Source: Hadesarchaea archaeon
GTDB taxonomy: Archaea > Hadarchaeota > Hadarchaeia > Hadarchaeales > Hadarchaeaceae
NCBI GenBank assembly: GCA_023129675.1
Contig: JAGMBM010000146.1
Coordinates: 1 to 17,392 of the forward strand
Direction of reading: 5' to 3'
Length of the DNA: 17,392 nucleotides
Part shown: positions 1 through 8,259 of the stretch, piece by piece
Layout: the number at the start of each line of letters is the position of its first letter
How positions within the stretch are numbered: the stretch's first letter is position 1
The notes under the pieces: model-generated
The model's input: only the letters and a program-made list of their open reading frames with translations
Database searches by the model: none
Told to the model about the DNA's origin: nothing
Made by a program: the position numbers and the translations under genes

Positions 1-7
1 TGAGCTA

Positions 8-1129
8 ATGCGCATCTTGATGGCCTCAGATCTCTTCTATCCTTTTCTGCTAGGCGGTGGGGAAACGCGAATGTACGAGACAGCAAGAAGGTTGGCCAAA
101 AAACACGAAATTCATGTCCTCACGCGAAGATTCAAAGGGTTGCCAAGCTACGCGGTGCATGAAGGCCTACATATCCATAGGGTCTTCGTTCCTTCTGCGG
201 GGATAAAGCTCGAGTCACCCACCGATGGCTCCACTTTCATGGCGGACGCTCTGCTCAAGGGGCTAAATTTGGGGGATTTTGATCTCTACGCTCCGCAGCA
301 GTTCTTTCCCATTTTTCCCTTGTGGTTAATCGCAAAAGCGAAACGGAAACCACTCATTGTGACTATTCACGATGTCTATCGCGAAACTTGGCTGCAGAAA
401 TATGGGCTCAAGGGGTACTCTATGGCTGCGTTTGAGAGAGTGATGCTGAAACTTCCGTACACCAGAGTAATCACGGTCTCGAGCTCCTCGAAGAAGAAGT
501 TGATTGAGGGTGGTGTTCCCGAACACGTGATAGAAATAATCCCAAATGGCGTCGATGTAGGGAAGTATGACGAGGTAAAGGTAAGGAAATCCGATAAACC
601 ACGCGTGATCTACGTTGGACGTCTGATCGGGTACAAACATGTCGACGATTTACTCGTTGCGCTTTCGAAACTCGATTTTAATGTGGAACTGTATGTTGTG
701 GGCGAAGGTCCGGAAAGAAAAAATCTCGAAGCCTTAGCAAAGAAACTAAGAGTTGATGACAAGGTTACCTTTACAGGTTTCGTGAACGAACTACGTAAGA
801 TTGAACTTCTCAAATCTTCGCATGCGCTAGTTCTGCCATCAACGACTGAAGGGTTCGGTATCGCCTTGGTCGAAGCTATGGCCTCAAAAACGCCTGTCAT
901 CGCAGCAGATATACCCGCTCTCCGGGAGCTCGTGGGGGACGAAGAGGTTGGTTTGTTATTCAGGCCGAGGGATGTCAACACGCTCAAAACGAAGCTTGTG
1001 GATCTGCTAAAAAAGAGTGCGCTAAACAAGAGGTTCTCTCAAAAGGGTTATGAATTTGTGAAAAGGAAGTTTAGCTGGGATAAAATTACCAAAGAAACTG
1101 AGTCTCTCTTCGAATCAATAATATCTTAA
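8..1129 (+). CDS. GT4-family glycosyltransferase (GT-B fold)
   Basis: Retaining glycosyltransferase of family GT4, expected to move a sugar from a nucleotide-sugar donor to a lipid-linked or surface glycan at the cytoplasmic membrane face. The 373 residues fit the family. The N-terminal acceptor domain opens with MRILMASDLFYPFLLGGGET, the usual first strand plus glycine-rich loop (about residues 1-20). The donor domain begins with VIYVGRLIGYK (200-210) and carries the E-x7-E signature in EGFGIALVE (E281 and E289), followed by MASKTPVIAADIPALREL. The ATG at 8 is natural because it begins the first beta strand directly. No membrane segment is apparent. A TGA lies at the window edge (1-3), so an upstream gene may end there. 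Family is certain; donor and acceptor cannot be read from sequence. Confidence 0.93.
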   Translation: MRILMASDLFYPFLLGGGETRMYETARRLAKKHEIHVLTRRFKGLPSYAVHEGLHIHRVFVPSAGIKLESPTDGSTFMADALLKGLNLGDFDLYAPQQFFPIFPLWLIAKAKRKPLIVTIHDVYRETWLQKYGLKGYSMAAFERVMLKLPYTRVITVSSSSKKKLIEGGVPEHVIEIIPNGVDVGKYDEVKVRKSDKPRVIYVGRLIGYKHVDDLLVALSKLDFNVELYVVGEGPERKNLEALAKKLRVDDKVTFTGFVNELRKIELLKSSHALVLPSTTEGFGIALVEAMASKTPVIAADIPALRELVGDEEVGLLFRPRDVNTLKTKLVDLLKKSALNKRFSQKGYEFVKRKFSWDKITKETESLFESIIS

Positions 1130-1157
1130 AGCATGAAGAACTAGTCGCTTTCGACAA

Positions 1158-1191
1158 GTTTTAAACGGGACTTGCAAACATGAGTTGGTGA
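1158..1191 (+). promoter_or_regulatory. TATA-like box and SD site ahead of the SDR gene
   Basis: AGTTTTAAA at 1158-1166 lies about 25 bp before a likely transcript start near 1187. A GGTGA Shine-Dalgarno at 1187-1191 sits six bases before the ATG at 1198. This is consistent with an archaeal promoter with a very short leader, giving the SDR gene its own transcription. Judged by eye only. Confidence 0.4.
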
Positions 1192-1197
1192 CGAGAA

Positions 1198-2130
1198 ATG
1201 AAGGTGCTAGTGACTGGTGGGAGTGGGTTCATCGGCGCGGAGCTCCTGCCAAAACTGATCGAGCTTGGGCACGAAGTATGCTCCCTAGAACGCTACGTCA
1301 CTGGTCGCTATGTCCTCGGCACCCGGACCGCCACTGTTTTTGGGGACCTGCGGGACGGTTTTTCTATTCGCAAACTAGTAAAAGATACCCAACCCGAGGC
1401 GGTGGTTCACCTCGCCGCCATAAGCCCAGTCGCGTATTCATATAATCATCCTCAAGAGGTATTCGAAGTCAATGCGCTCGGCACAATAAATCTAGCTGAA
1501 GCGTGTTTGCGTGAGGTACCTAATTTTAAGCATTTCCTCTACGCTGGCACCTCTGAGGAATACGGGAACCAAGATAAATTCCCGGTCACCGAAGATGCGG
1601 AGCTAAGACCAAATAGCCCATACAGCGTAAGCAAGGTTGCTGCGGACAAATACCTGCAGTACATGCGCGTAGCCTATGGTTTCCCGGTCACCGTCCTTAG
1701 ACCCTTCAACACCTATGGGCGCAAAGATAACACCCACTTCGTGGTAGAACGCACCATAACTCAAATGTTGCAAGGCAAGACAGTGAGGCTAGGAGACCCA
1801 ACACCAACAAGGGATTTTCTATACGTGGACGATCATGTGGATGCCTACTTAACATGCCTAAATAACCCGAAAGCGAAGGGGGAGGTATTCAACTTCTGCA
1901 CGGGGCGCGATATTTCGATAAAAGGGATTATAGGACTGATTTCGAAACTCACGAGATTTAAAGGCAAAATTCAGTGGAATACAATACCCGCTAGACCGCT
2001 GGACATCAAAAAGTTGCTCGGCAACTACGAAAAGGCAAAGAGAGTACTTGGGTGGCGGCCGAAGTACACGCTCGAAGAAGGACTAAAGAAAACGATCGAA
2101 TTTTGGGAGAGCAAGCTCAAGGGCAGCTAA
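1198..2130 (+). CDS. Extended SDR NAD-dependent epimerase/dehydratase (nucleotide sugar)
   Basis: Extended short-chain dehydrogenase acting on an NDP-sugar, either a 4-epimerase or a 4,6-dehydratase type, in the cytoplasm. The Rossmann motif TGGSGFIG is at residues 6-13. FGDLRD (48-53) follows the second half of the fold. The catalytic region has TSEEYG (118-123), resembling the Thr-Ser-Glu of GDP-mannose 4,6-dehydratases, and YSVSK with Y142 and K146. The substrate region has LRPFNTYG (167-174) and ARPLD (265-269), and the usual C-terminal AKRVLGWRPKY. The 310 residues match the family. GGTGA before the ATG supports this start. It is placed between glycosyltransferases, so it probably makes a sugar donor for them. 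UDP-glucose/galacturonate epimerase is an equally possible activity. Confidence 0.9.
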   Translation: MKVLVTGGSGFIGAELLPKLIELGHEVCSLERYVTGRYVLGTRTATVFGDLRDGFSIRKLVKDTQPEAVVHLAAISPVAYSYNHPQEVFEVNALGTINLAEACLREVPNFKHFLYAGTSEEYGNQDKFPVTEDAELRPNSPYSVSKVAADKYLQYMRVAYGFPVTVLRPFNTYGRKDNTHFVVERTITQMLQGKTVRLGDPTPTRDFLYVDDHVDAYLTCLNNPKAKGEVFNFCTGRDISIKGIIGLISKLTRFKGKIQWNTIPARPLDIKKLLGNYEKAKRVLGWRPKYTLEEGLKKTIEFWESKLKGS

Positions 2131-2162
2131 ACTTAAGTTTGGACTGCTGTGGGTGTTGCAAA

Positions 2163-3239
2163 TTAACGCAGTATTTCGCGCGCCGCCGCTTTTATTTTCT
2201 CAACCCATTTCTCCTCAGCAAACACCTCAGCTCTCTTTCGGCAAGCCGCGGGATCAAACTCATAGCGGCCAAAATTTTTTATTGTCTTGATCAAATTTTC
2301 GACGTGTGGCGGATCGACCAGTAGGCCGGTCTTTCCATGCGTGATCGATATCCTGAAACCGCCTTCATTCACCGCTATACACGGCTTGCCTGACGCCATT
2401 GCCTCTAAAGGCACCAGACCGAAATCCTCGTCTATGCTGGTCTGAATAGCGGCCTTGCAGCGAGAGTAAAGATCGACGATTTCTTCGTCAGAGATCGTCC
2501 CAACGAACTCCACGTTTCTAGGAGCATTCTTTCGAAGCTTTTCAAAATAGATCCGATCGTCGTATGGGCCAGCGATCACGAGTTTTTCGTTCGGCAACCT
2601 TCGAAAGGTTTCTATTTGTAGCTCTACCCTCTTCGGTGGCGCAATCCTTTGGACGGAGAAATAAAAATTTTCAGACTTCTGATGTTTGAATCTTTTGACA
2701 TTCACCGGAACCCAAACTACTTCGGCATCTCTTCCGTAGTATCTTTTTATTCTCCCCCTCGTGACTTCAGAGTTACAGATTATTTTGTCTATTTTTAGCA
2801 CAGCTTGTTTGTCAAGCCTTCGCATCCACCAAACCCATAGTTTAAACAATTGTCGTCGATGCAGAGGGAGCCTACTTTTGATAAATGGATAAAGATCGTA
2901 AAATGGTCTCACTACAGTATTTTCGAAGTGGAGCTGGGGGTGATTCTCGCTTCTCATGCCCACATGCTTTCCCCAGTCTCCAGAGCTGAGGACCAAATCA
3001 TAGTCGGATAAGTCCATCCCCCTGAACTTGAAAACGGCTTCGGTTTGCATTAACCCTTGGCGAGGGAGAAAAGTTAACGGATGTTGAAAAATCTTGAGTT
3101 TTTTAAGTTCTGGATACGTGTCTTCTGGAGCGTACGAAGTCGTCCAAATGTCCGCTTTAAATTCTCTTGCCAAAATCGCAACTGCCTTGTCCATCCCGCC
3201 TTTCGTTATGAGAAAATCGTAAACTACGGCCGTTTTCAT
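2163..3239 (-). CDS. GT4-family glycosyltransferase (mannosyltransferase-like)
   Basis: Glycosyltransferase family 4. Starting at the ATG at 3239 the protein is 358 residues and begins MKTAVVYDFLITKGGMDKAV, the normal opening of this subfamily. An in-frame GTG at 3290 would add 17 residues and overlap the preceding gene, but those residues do not look like a GT4 start. GATGAGAG just before 3239 may serve as ribosome site. VVWVPVNVKRF (175-185) corresponds to the strand before the hinge. YFSVQRIAPPKR starts the donor domain, and the E-x7-E signature is EDFGLVPLE (E271 and E279). The subfamily often includes mannosyltransferases of O-antigen type. It is the last gene of a three-GT minus-strand operon and converges on the SDR gene with only about 30 bp between. 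Confidence 0.9.
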   Translation of the reverse strand: MKTAVVYDFLITKGGMDKAVAILAREFKADIWTTSYAPEDTYPELKKLKIFQHPLTFLPRQGLMQTEAVFKFRGMDLSDYDLVLSSGDWGKHVGMRSENHPQLHFENTVVRPFYDLYPFIKSRLPLHRRQLFKLWVWWMRRLDKQAVLKIDKIICNSEVTRGRIKRYYGRDAEVVWVPVNVKRFKHQKSENFYFSVQRIAPPKRVELQIETFRRLPNEKLVIAGPYDDRIYFEKLRKNAPRNVEFVGTISDEEIVDLYSRCKAAIQTSIDEDFGLVPLEAMASGKPCIAVNEGGFRISITHGKTGLLVDPPHVENLIKTIKNFGRYEFDPAACRKRAEVFAEEKWVEKIKAAAREILR

Positions 3240-3279
3240 TCTCTCATCTTTTGCCAACTGGGATTTAATCGTCAATTTT

Positions 3280-4401
3280 TCACTTTCCACTTTGGCTTAA
3301 CAGACCCAGCACTATTTTTTCATTTGCTTCAACATTTTTCTTAGCATCGAAATTTTCAACAGTGTATTTTCTAGCGCTTTCCCCAAGTTTTTTCCTCAGC
3401 TCGTCTTCTTCTAACAATTTTATTATGGCACTAGCCAAGTTGTCGACATCCCTCTCGGGAACTAGGATGCCAGTTTCGTCGTGCTTGACGTACTCAGGAA
3501 TTGCCCCAGAACGTGTCGATACAACAGGCGTTCCGCACGCCATGCTCTGGATATTTACCATCCCGATTTGTTCGCCCCATCTTTTTGTGGTGATTGACGG
3601 GGTAACAGTCAAATCGACAGCACGGAAGTACGGCGGCAAGTCTCTATGCTTCACGATGCCTAGGGTCACGATATTTTTTTTCATGTCGTTGCTTTTCGAG
3701 TATCTTTCCATCTCCCTGCGGAGTGGACCCTCACCTATTATCACAAGCTTAACCCCTTTTATTACCTCACTCACTTTTTTAAAAGCTGGGAGCAAATATT
3801 TGATCCCTTTGGCTTCCTCAAGTTTCCCGACAAAAAGTATTGCGCGTCCAAAATTCGGTTCTAACCCATTTTTCTTTGGGGTAAACTCATCGACATCGAC
3901 CCCCCAAGTCCCCCACATACACCGTTTTAATTTGTTTTCGACCACGCCAACATCTAGAAGATTTCTTTTTGCGCCGTTGTTCAAGTAAAAAATAACTCTG
4001 GCATGTTTTGCATAAATTCTCAAGTATTTTTTCAAAAGTGGGGAGCCAACGGGGCCGAACTTTGTCTCGGGAGGCCTGTTTTCTAGCATCGGGAAAAATA
4101 GCGGCACATTCAAAAATTTAGACATCAAAAAACTTGCCGCACATGCTTGAATTGTTCTTGGAAACCCATATGGCTCTGAACCTTGGATTATATCTGGTTC
4201 GTGTTTTTTTATTTTATGGCATAAATCGAACACACTCGTGTAGCGAATTAAATCTTGATCGAACTCGCCGGGATACAAATCAGAATAAGGAGCATATTTG
4301 TAAAAATGGATGACCCTCAATTCTCGAAAATATTGGATTGGTGACAAAAGGTCTCTCCTGACATCAGTGCTTATCATCGCCATCGTTGGTTTATCTCGCA
4401 C
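3280..4401 (-). CDS. GT4-family glycosyltransferase with Gln in the second E-x7-E position
   Basis: Glycosyltransferase family 4, second gene of the minus-strand operon. The best start is GTG at 4401: GAGGAG at 4409-4414 sits seven bases upstream, inside the end of the preceding gene. An ATG at 4416 is in frame but has no good ribosome site. From 4401 the protein is 373 residues and reads into AMISTDVRRDLLSP, typical of archaeal members. The donor domain starts ILFVGKLEEAKGIKYLL (188-204), with IIGEGPLR (221-228). The usual E-x7-E is E277 ... Q285 in EQIGMVNIQ, so the second acidic residue is Gln, as I recall for a known subgroup. The CDS overlaps the preceding gene by 11 bp, indicating coupled translation. 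Donor and acceptor are unknown. Confidence 0.88.
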   Translation of the reverse strand: MRDKPTMAMISTDVRRDLLSPIQYFRELRVIHFYKYAPYSDLYPGEFDQDLIRYTSVFDLCHKIKKHEPDIIQGSEPYGFPRTIQACAASFLMSKFLNVPLFFPMLENRPPETKFGPVGSPLLKKYLRIYAKHARVIFYLNNGAKRNLLDVGVVENKLKRCMWGTWGVDVDEFTPKKNGLEPNFGRAILFVGKLEEAKGIKYLLPAFKKVSEVIKGVKLVIIGEGPLRREMERYSKSNDMKKNIVTLGIVKHRDLPPYFRAVDLTVTPSITTKRWGEQIGMVNIQSMACGTPVVSTRSGAIPEYVKHDETGILVPERDVDNLASAIIKLLEEDELRKKLGESARKYTVENFDAKKNVEANEKIVLGLLSQSGK

Positions 4402-5482
4402 GAGAAATCTCCTCATAAATTCTCAATGTCTTCATAGCCGTTTTTTCCCAAGAAAACGACTTCGCTCTCTTCAAGCCCTTCTTGATCATGTCTTCCCTTA
4501 AACCATCGTTCGTCAGAACTTCGTACATGGCATCTGCAAAACCATCGATGTCATGAGGATGTTTCATTATGCCGGCGTCTCCAACGACTTCTGGCAATGA
4601 AGACGCGTTTGAGGTAATCACTGGCAAGCCACAAGCCATCGCCTCTAGCGGCGGCAAACCGAACCCTTCGTAAATAGACGGGAACACGAACAAGTCTGCA
4701 GAGTTGTAAAATAAGGGCAACTCATCTTCAGGTACGTACTCGACGAATGTTACATCTTTGTTTAAACCCAGTTTGGTTATCAGTTTGAGCAATTTTTTTC
4801 TGCCCAGCCTGCAGCCAGCTTTCCCAACTTTAACCATTTTAACATCGGGGAGTTTCTTTTTGAGCTTATAGAAGGCTTTTATCAGCGACGGGACATTTTT
4901 TCTAAAATCCTCTGTCCCTGAGTACAGGATTGTTTTGCCTTGAAAGCAATTTGGCTTTTGAAAATCGTGGAGGGGCCTGTATGCCTTTAAATCCACACCG
5001 AGATGGGTAGCCTCCACTCGTTCCGAGGGATACTTTAGGTCTCTCACGACTTCTTTCTTTGTGAACTCTGAAATCGTTATTATTTTTTCCGCTTTCGCCA
5101 ACGCTCTTGCCCATATCGGTACATCGAGTTTATGAAGCAGATAGTTCAGTCTGCCATACTCTTTGCGCATGTTTTTTCCGAGCATATACACGGTGAAAAT
5201 GTCGAACACGGTCACAATGGAGTTTTCGCTGCCTATCGCATCCAACACATGCGCCTGTTCATGTGAGGCGATATGCACTATGCCCTCCTGCAGTTTTTTT
5301 CTAGTTATCCTAGGATAAACGAGGTGTTTAGGGGCCAGGGAAAGCAAGGGGAATTTCAAACCCCCATAGTCTATCACGTTAAACTCAACTTTATCCTTCA
5401 GATGTGCATAAATCGCCTTTTGATATCTCGACTGGCCGAAAATTTCGCCCGTCCTTTCGCCGACGATGTAATTTACTAGCAT
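4391..5482 (-). CDS. GT4-family glycosyltransferase
   Basis: Glycosyltransferase family 4, first gene of the three-GT operon. I take ATG at 5482, which has AAGGAT about eight bases upstream and opens [12 protein letters not shown] as homologues do. A GTG at 5509 would add nine charged residues. From 5482 the protein is 363 residues. [10 protein letters not shown] lies at 73-82. [11 protein letters not shown] (135-145) is the usual end of the N-domain. [12 protein letters not shown] (185-196) starts the donor domain, and the E-x7-E signature EGFGLPPLE has E272 and E280, followed by [19 protein letters not shown]. Such proteins are common mannosyl- or rhamnosyltransferases of surface glycans. 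It is divergent from the GT-B gene at 5650 across a spacer of about 165 bp. Confidence 0.92.
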   Translation of the reverse strand: MLVNYIVGERTGEIFGQSRYQKAIYAHLKDKVEFNVIDYGGLKFPLLSLAPKHLVYPRITRKKLQEGIVHIASHEQAHVLDAIGSENSIVTVFDIFTVYMLGKNMRKEYGRLNYLLHKLDVPIWARALAKAEKIITISEFTKKEVVRDLKYPSERVEATHLGVDLKAYRPLHDFQKPNCFQGKTILYSGTEDFRKNVPSLIKAFYKLKKKLPDVKMVKVGKAGCRLGRKKLLKLITKLGLNKDVTFVEYVPEDELPLFYNSADLFVFPSIYEGFGLPPLEAMACGLPVITSNASSLPEVVGDAGIMKHPHDIDGFADAMYEVLTNDGLREDMIKKGLKRAKSFSWEKTAMKTLRIYEEISRAR

Positions 5483-5548
5483 ATCGATATCCTTCTTTAA
5501 TTTGCTCACACCATTCTAAAAGCTTGGCAAATCCAATCAAACTTTCGT

Positions 5549-5586
5549 CGAATTTCGATTTTAAGCATGTGGTGCGTCGAAATTCG
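5549..5586. repeat. 10-bp inverted repeat in divergent spacer
   Basis: CGAATTTCGA at 5549-5558 and TCGAAATTCG at 5577-5586 are exact reverse complements with an 18-base gap, in the intergenic region between divergent glycosyltransferase genes. Each arm is itself nearly palindromic. It could be an operator read by a dimeric regulator, or an RNA hairpin in the 5' leader of the minus-strand operon. No T-tract follows. Confidence 0.4.
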
Positions 5587-5610
5587 TGTGACTTTCTCAC
5601 TACAATATGG

Positions 5611-5620
5611 CTAATAAAGG
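5611..5620 (+). promoter_or_regulatory. Possible TATA-like element before the 5650 gene
   Basis: CTAATAAAGG lies about 30-39 bases before the ATG at 5650, the distance expected for an archaeal TATA box with a short leader. The match to the consensus is only fair. It is supported mainly by position in the divergent spacer. Confidence 0.25.
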
Positions 5621-5649
5621 CGATTGTGATAACATAATTAGGGTAAAAA

Positions 5650-7047
5650 ATGAAGACAGTAGTCATTACAATCACGCATGGGGGCGTAGTTAGAAACATC
5701 CTCCGGAGTGATATATTCAAAATTCTAAAGTCTAGAAGAGACTTGAGGATCGTCCTCGCTGTGTTACACCGAACACCGTTTTTTAACAGCAAGAGTTTCG
5801 CCGCCGAATTCAGCGGGGGAAACGTTATCGTGGAAAACGTGGGCATCAAGTCTAACATCGTTGAACGCGCGTTAAAAAAAATAGCGGAGATGATTTTTTT
5901 CAACATAAATTACAACGAGACGATCAGGTTAAAAGAAATGACGCTCAAAAAGAAAAATTATTTCAGATATTTAGGACTCAAATTCGTGAAAAAAGTTCTC
6001 GGCAAAAATAAGAACGTCATCGAAGCTCTAAAAAGGTTAGACATGTTTCTTTTTGGTTATAAGCACAGGTACTATAGAGAACTATTCGAAAAGTATAAAC
6101 CATCCTTGATTTTTTCAACAGATTTTTTGTGGCCACATGAATGGGGCTTGATAAAGGCAGCTGAACATTACGATGTGCCCGTAGTATCAATGGTACTCAG
6201 CTGGGATCATTTGGGCAAAGGGAGACTCCCCACGAAATTCGACAAAGTCATCGTTTGGAATGATTTTTTGAAGGGACAACTCATCGAGTACTATGGTTAC
6301 AGTCCAAACGACATATTCGTTTCTGGTATCCCACATTTCGACTATTACATTCATGACAAAGACAAACTTTCTTCTAGAAGGGAATTTCTCAAAAATGTTG
6401 GTACAGCCCCAAATGAAAAACTAATAACGTATACGACTTCCCCACTTGCCCTATCACCGTTTGGACAGGATGTAATCGAGATCATATGCGAGGCAATAAA
6501 AAATGGCGAAATAAAATATCCGTCGCACTTGCATGTGAGATTTCACCCTGCAGATAATTTTGGTCGCTACGAAAAACTGAAAAACCACGGGGATATCATA
6601 ACGTTTGAAACCCCGGGAAAATCTGCTTCGCGCGCCGGATATACGTGGCGTCCAGACAGGGCGGATATGCTCCACTATGCGAATCTCCTGTCTCACAGTG
6701 ATGTTATGATCAATGTGTGTTCGACGGTGACAATCGACGCGTCGTCATTTGATACCCCGGTTATTAACATCGCATTTGACGGGTACGAGAAGAAGCCTTA
6801 TTGGGATTCGACGGCTAGATATTATGATTACACTCACTACAAGAACATCGTCAAGACCGGGGGGGCAAAGATAGCGAGAGATAAAGAAGAGTTGATAAAA
6901 TACATCAATGAATACTTAAAGAACCCCAAGCTTGATAGCGATGGTCGGAAGAGGATTGTTGAAGAAATGTGTTATAAATTGGATGGGAAGGCGGGAGAGA
7001 GAATAGCGAGATATATCTTGAATTTTTTAAATGAAAAAGGTAGGTAA
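5650..7047 (+). CDS. GT-B-like surface carbohydrate biosynthesis protein
   Basis: A 465-residue protein that reads as a GT-B-fold transferase of the surface-carbohydrate / CDP-glycerol glycerophosphotransferase type, though without a tight family match. Visible landmarks are LIFSTDFLWPHEWG (153-166) and PVVSMVLSWDHLGKGR (177-192), the end of the N-terminal domain; KVIVWNDFLKGQL (199-211); then VSGIPHFDYY (224-233), a typical hinge; HVRFHP (295-300); and INVCSTVTIDASSFDTPVIN (354-373), the conserved donor-side Ser/Asp block. No membrane helix or signal peptide is seen. The N-terminal 60 residues (ITHGGVVRNILRSDIF) resemble an acceptor-domain first strand. It is followed after 26 bp by the MurG/PseG-like gene. 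Probably transfers a sugar or polyol phosphate in the same glycan; substrate unknown. Confidence 0.7.
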   Translation: MKTVVITITHGGVVRNILRSDIFKILKSRRDLRIVLAVLHRTPFFNSKSFAAEFSGGNVIVENVGIKSNIVERALKKIAEMIFFNINYNETIRLKEMTLKKKNYFRYLGLKFVKKVLGKNKNVIEALKRLDMFLFGYKHRYYRELFEKYKPSLIFSTDFLWPHEWGLIKAAEHYDVPVVSMVLSWDHLGKGRLPTKFDKVIVWNDFLKGQLIEYYGYSPNDIFVSGIPHFDYYIHDKDKLSSRREFLKNVGTAPNEKLITYTTSPLALSPFGQDVIEIICEAIKNGEIKYPSHLHVRFHPADNFGRYEKLKNHGDIITFETPGKSASRAGYTWRPDRADMLHYANLLSHSDVMINVCSTVTIDASSFDTPVINIAFDGYEKKPYWDSTARYYDYTHYKNIVKTGGAKIARDKEELIKYINEYLKNPKLDSDGRKRIVEEMCYKLDGKAGERIARYILNFLNEKGR

Positions 7048-7073
7048 AATGGAAGAAAAAGGCTAGTAGTTTT

Positions 7074-8153
7074 ATGGTTTCGATAAAAATATTTGTTTCA
7101 GATGAAGGGTTTGGGCATATCGTAAGGCAGAAAGCAATCATTGGCGAATTGATTAAACATGATGATGTTGATATCGTGCTTCAAACACAGAAACATTTTG
7201 AAGCAGCCCAGAACTTTATTGGGGGTGGAATATCGTATAATTTACAATTTAATAATATAATGACCATTAAAAAGGAAGATGGATCATTAGATATGGATAA
7301 AACATATGAATTTATTAAAAATTATCCAGAAAATTCTAAAGAACTTATTGAAAAAGAATTAGATAGTTTCAATTATGATTTTGTTATTTCAGATTTTGTC
7401 CCTGAAGCTTTTCACGTATCTAAAAGCTTAGGTATATCTAATTGTGGTGCTGCCCATTTCACTTGGGATTGGTTCTTCTCAAAACTATACCCAAGTGATA
7501 AGGCCCTTATCAATACGTTAAACAAATATGTGGAGTGCGTGGATGAAATTTATTTCCCACCGCTTACGCCTGATGAAAATTTGGATAAGTTTAAAGATAG
7601 AGCTAAAGTTGTTCCTTTCATAATAAGTGAAGATTATCTAGGACAAAAAACTAAAGAACCTGCAGAAAAACTTAGAATACTAATTAGTGATAGTGGTACT
7701 GGAGCATTGTACCACATAATAAAAAAGAATTTACCGGTTTTTAAAAGTATGACTGATTTTCATTTCTTTTTACCACCGATGTTCAAAGTTGAAGCCGACA
7801 ACATAACCATAATCTCAAGGACAGAAGACGTTCCTAAACTTATACCACAGTTAGATTTGGTAGTTGCTCGTGCCGGATTCAATACGATAACGATGTGTAT
7901 TATTGCTAGAGTTCCTTTGCTGTTAGTAGAGGAAAAGGGCAGTCCAGAAGTGGAGGAAAATTTGAGAAAAGTTAGTGAATTGGGATTATGTGGTGAATTA
8001 CCCCCTGAAAAATACAGCAATAATTTTAAATCGGAATTGGAGGAGTTCTTGAAAAAAGATTTTGATACCGTCAAGAAAAATATGCAGAATTATAAGTTTA
8101 AGACGAATGGAGCAGAGATAATTGCCAAAGAAATACTAAAAAGAATTAAATAA
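7074..8153 (+). CDS. MurG/PseG-like GT-B protein (GT28-related transferase or UDP-sugar hydrolase)
   Basis: A 359-residue protein of the GT28/GT1-like GT-B superfamily. The N-terminus has IFVSDEGFGHIVRQKAI (residues 6-22). Its G-x-G-H-x-x-R-like loop is shared by MJ1255-type archaeal glycosyltransferases and by PseG, the UDP-sugar hydrolase of pseudaminate synthesis. YDFVISDFVPEAFHVSKSLG (101-120) is the second strand/acceptor region. RILISDSGTGALYHI (201-215) begins the donor domain, and LVVARAGFNTITMCIIARVP (262-281) is the diphosphate-binding region, followed by E292 and E295. It directly precedes the NeuB-like gene, which makes a hydrolase role in nonulosonate supply possible. A transferase role is equally possible. 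The gene is visibly AT-richer than its upstream neighbours (14 G+C of 60 at 7261-7320). The ribosome site before ATG 7074 is weak. Confidence 0.75.
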   Translation: MVSIKIFVSDEGFGHIVRQKAIIGELIKHDDVDIVLQTQKHFEAAQNFIGGGISYNLQFNNIMTIKKEDGSLDMDKTYEFIKNYPENSKELIEKELDSFNYDFVISDFVPEAFHVSKSLGISNCGAAHFTWDWFFSKLYPSDKALINTLNKYVECVDEIYFPPLTPDENLDKFKDRAKVVPFIISEDYLGQKTKEPAEKLRILISDSGTGALYHIIKKNLPVFKSMTDFHFFLPPMFKVEADNITIISRTEDVPKLIPQLDLVVARAGFNTITMCIIARVPLLLVEEKGSPEVEENLRKVSELGLCGELPPEKYSNNFKSELEEFLKKDFDTVKKNMQNYKFKTNGAEIIAKEILKRIK

Positions 8154-8259
8154 TTAGAGGACGAAATTGAAAGCCGGAGATATGATCGCAGTTGAGTAAA
8201 TGTGAATCATACTACCGCCAGTAATACTGAATGTAATGACAAATGTTTGAGGTAATTGG

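Noticed and set aside
3362..3988. 208-residue plus-strand open frame
   Set aside because: Antisense to a well-supported GT4 gene; low-complexity Ser/Phe-rich sequence typical of shadow frames.
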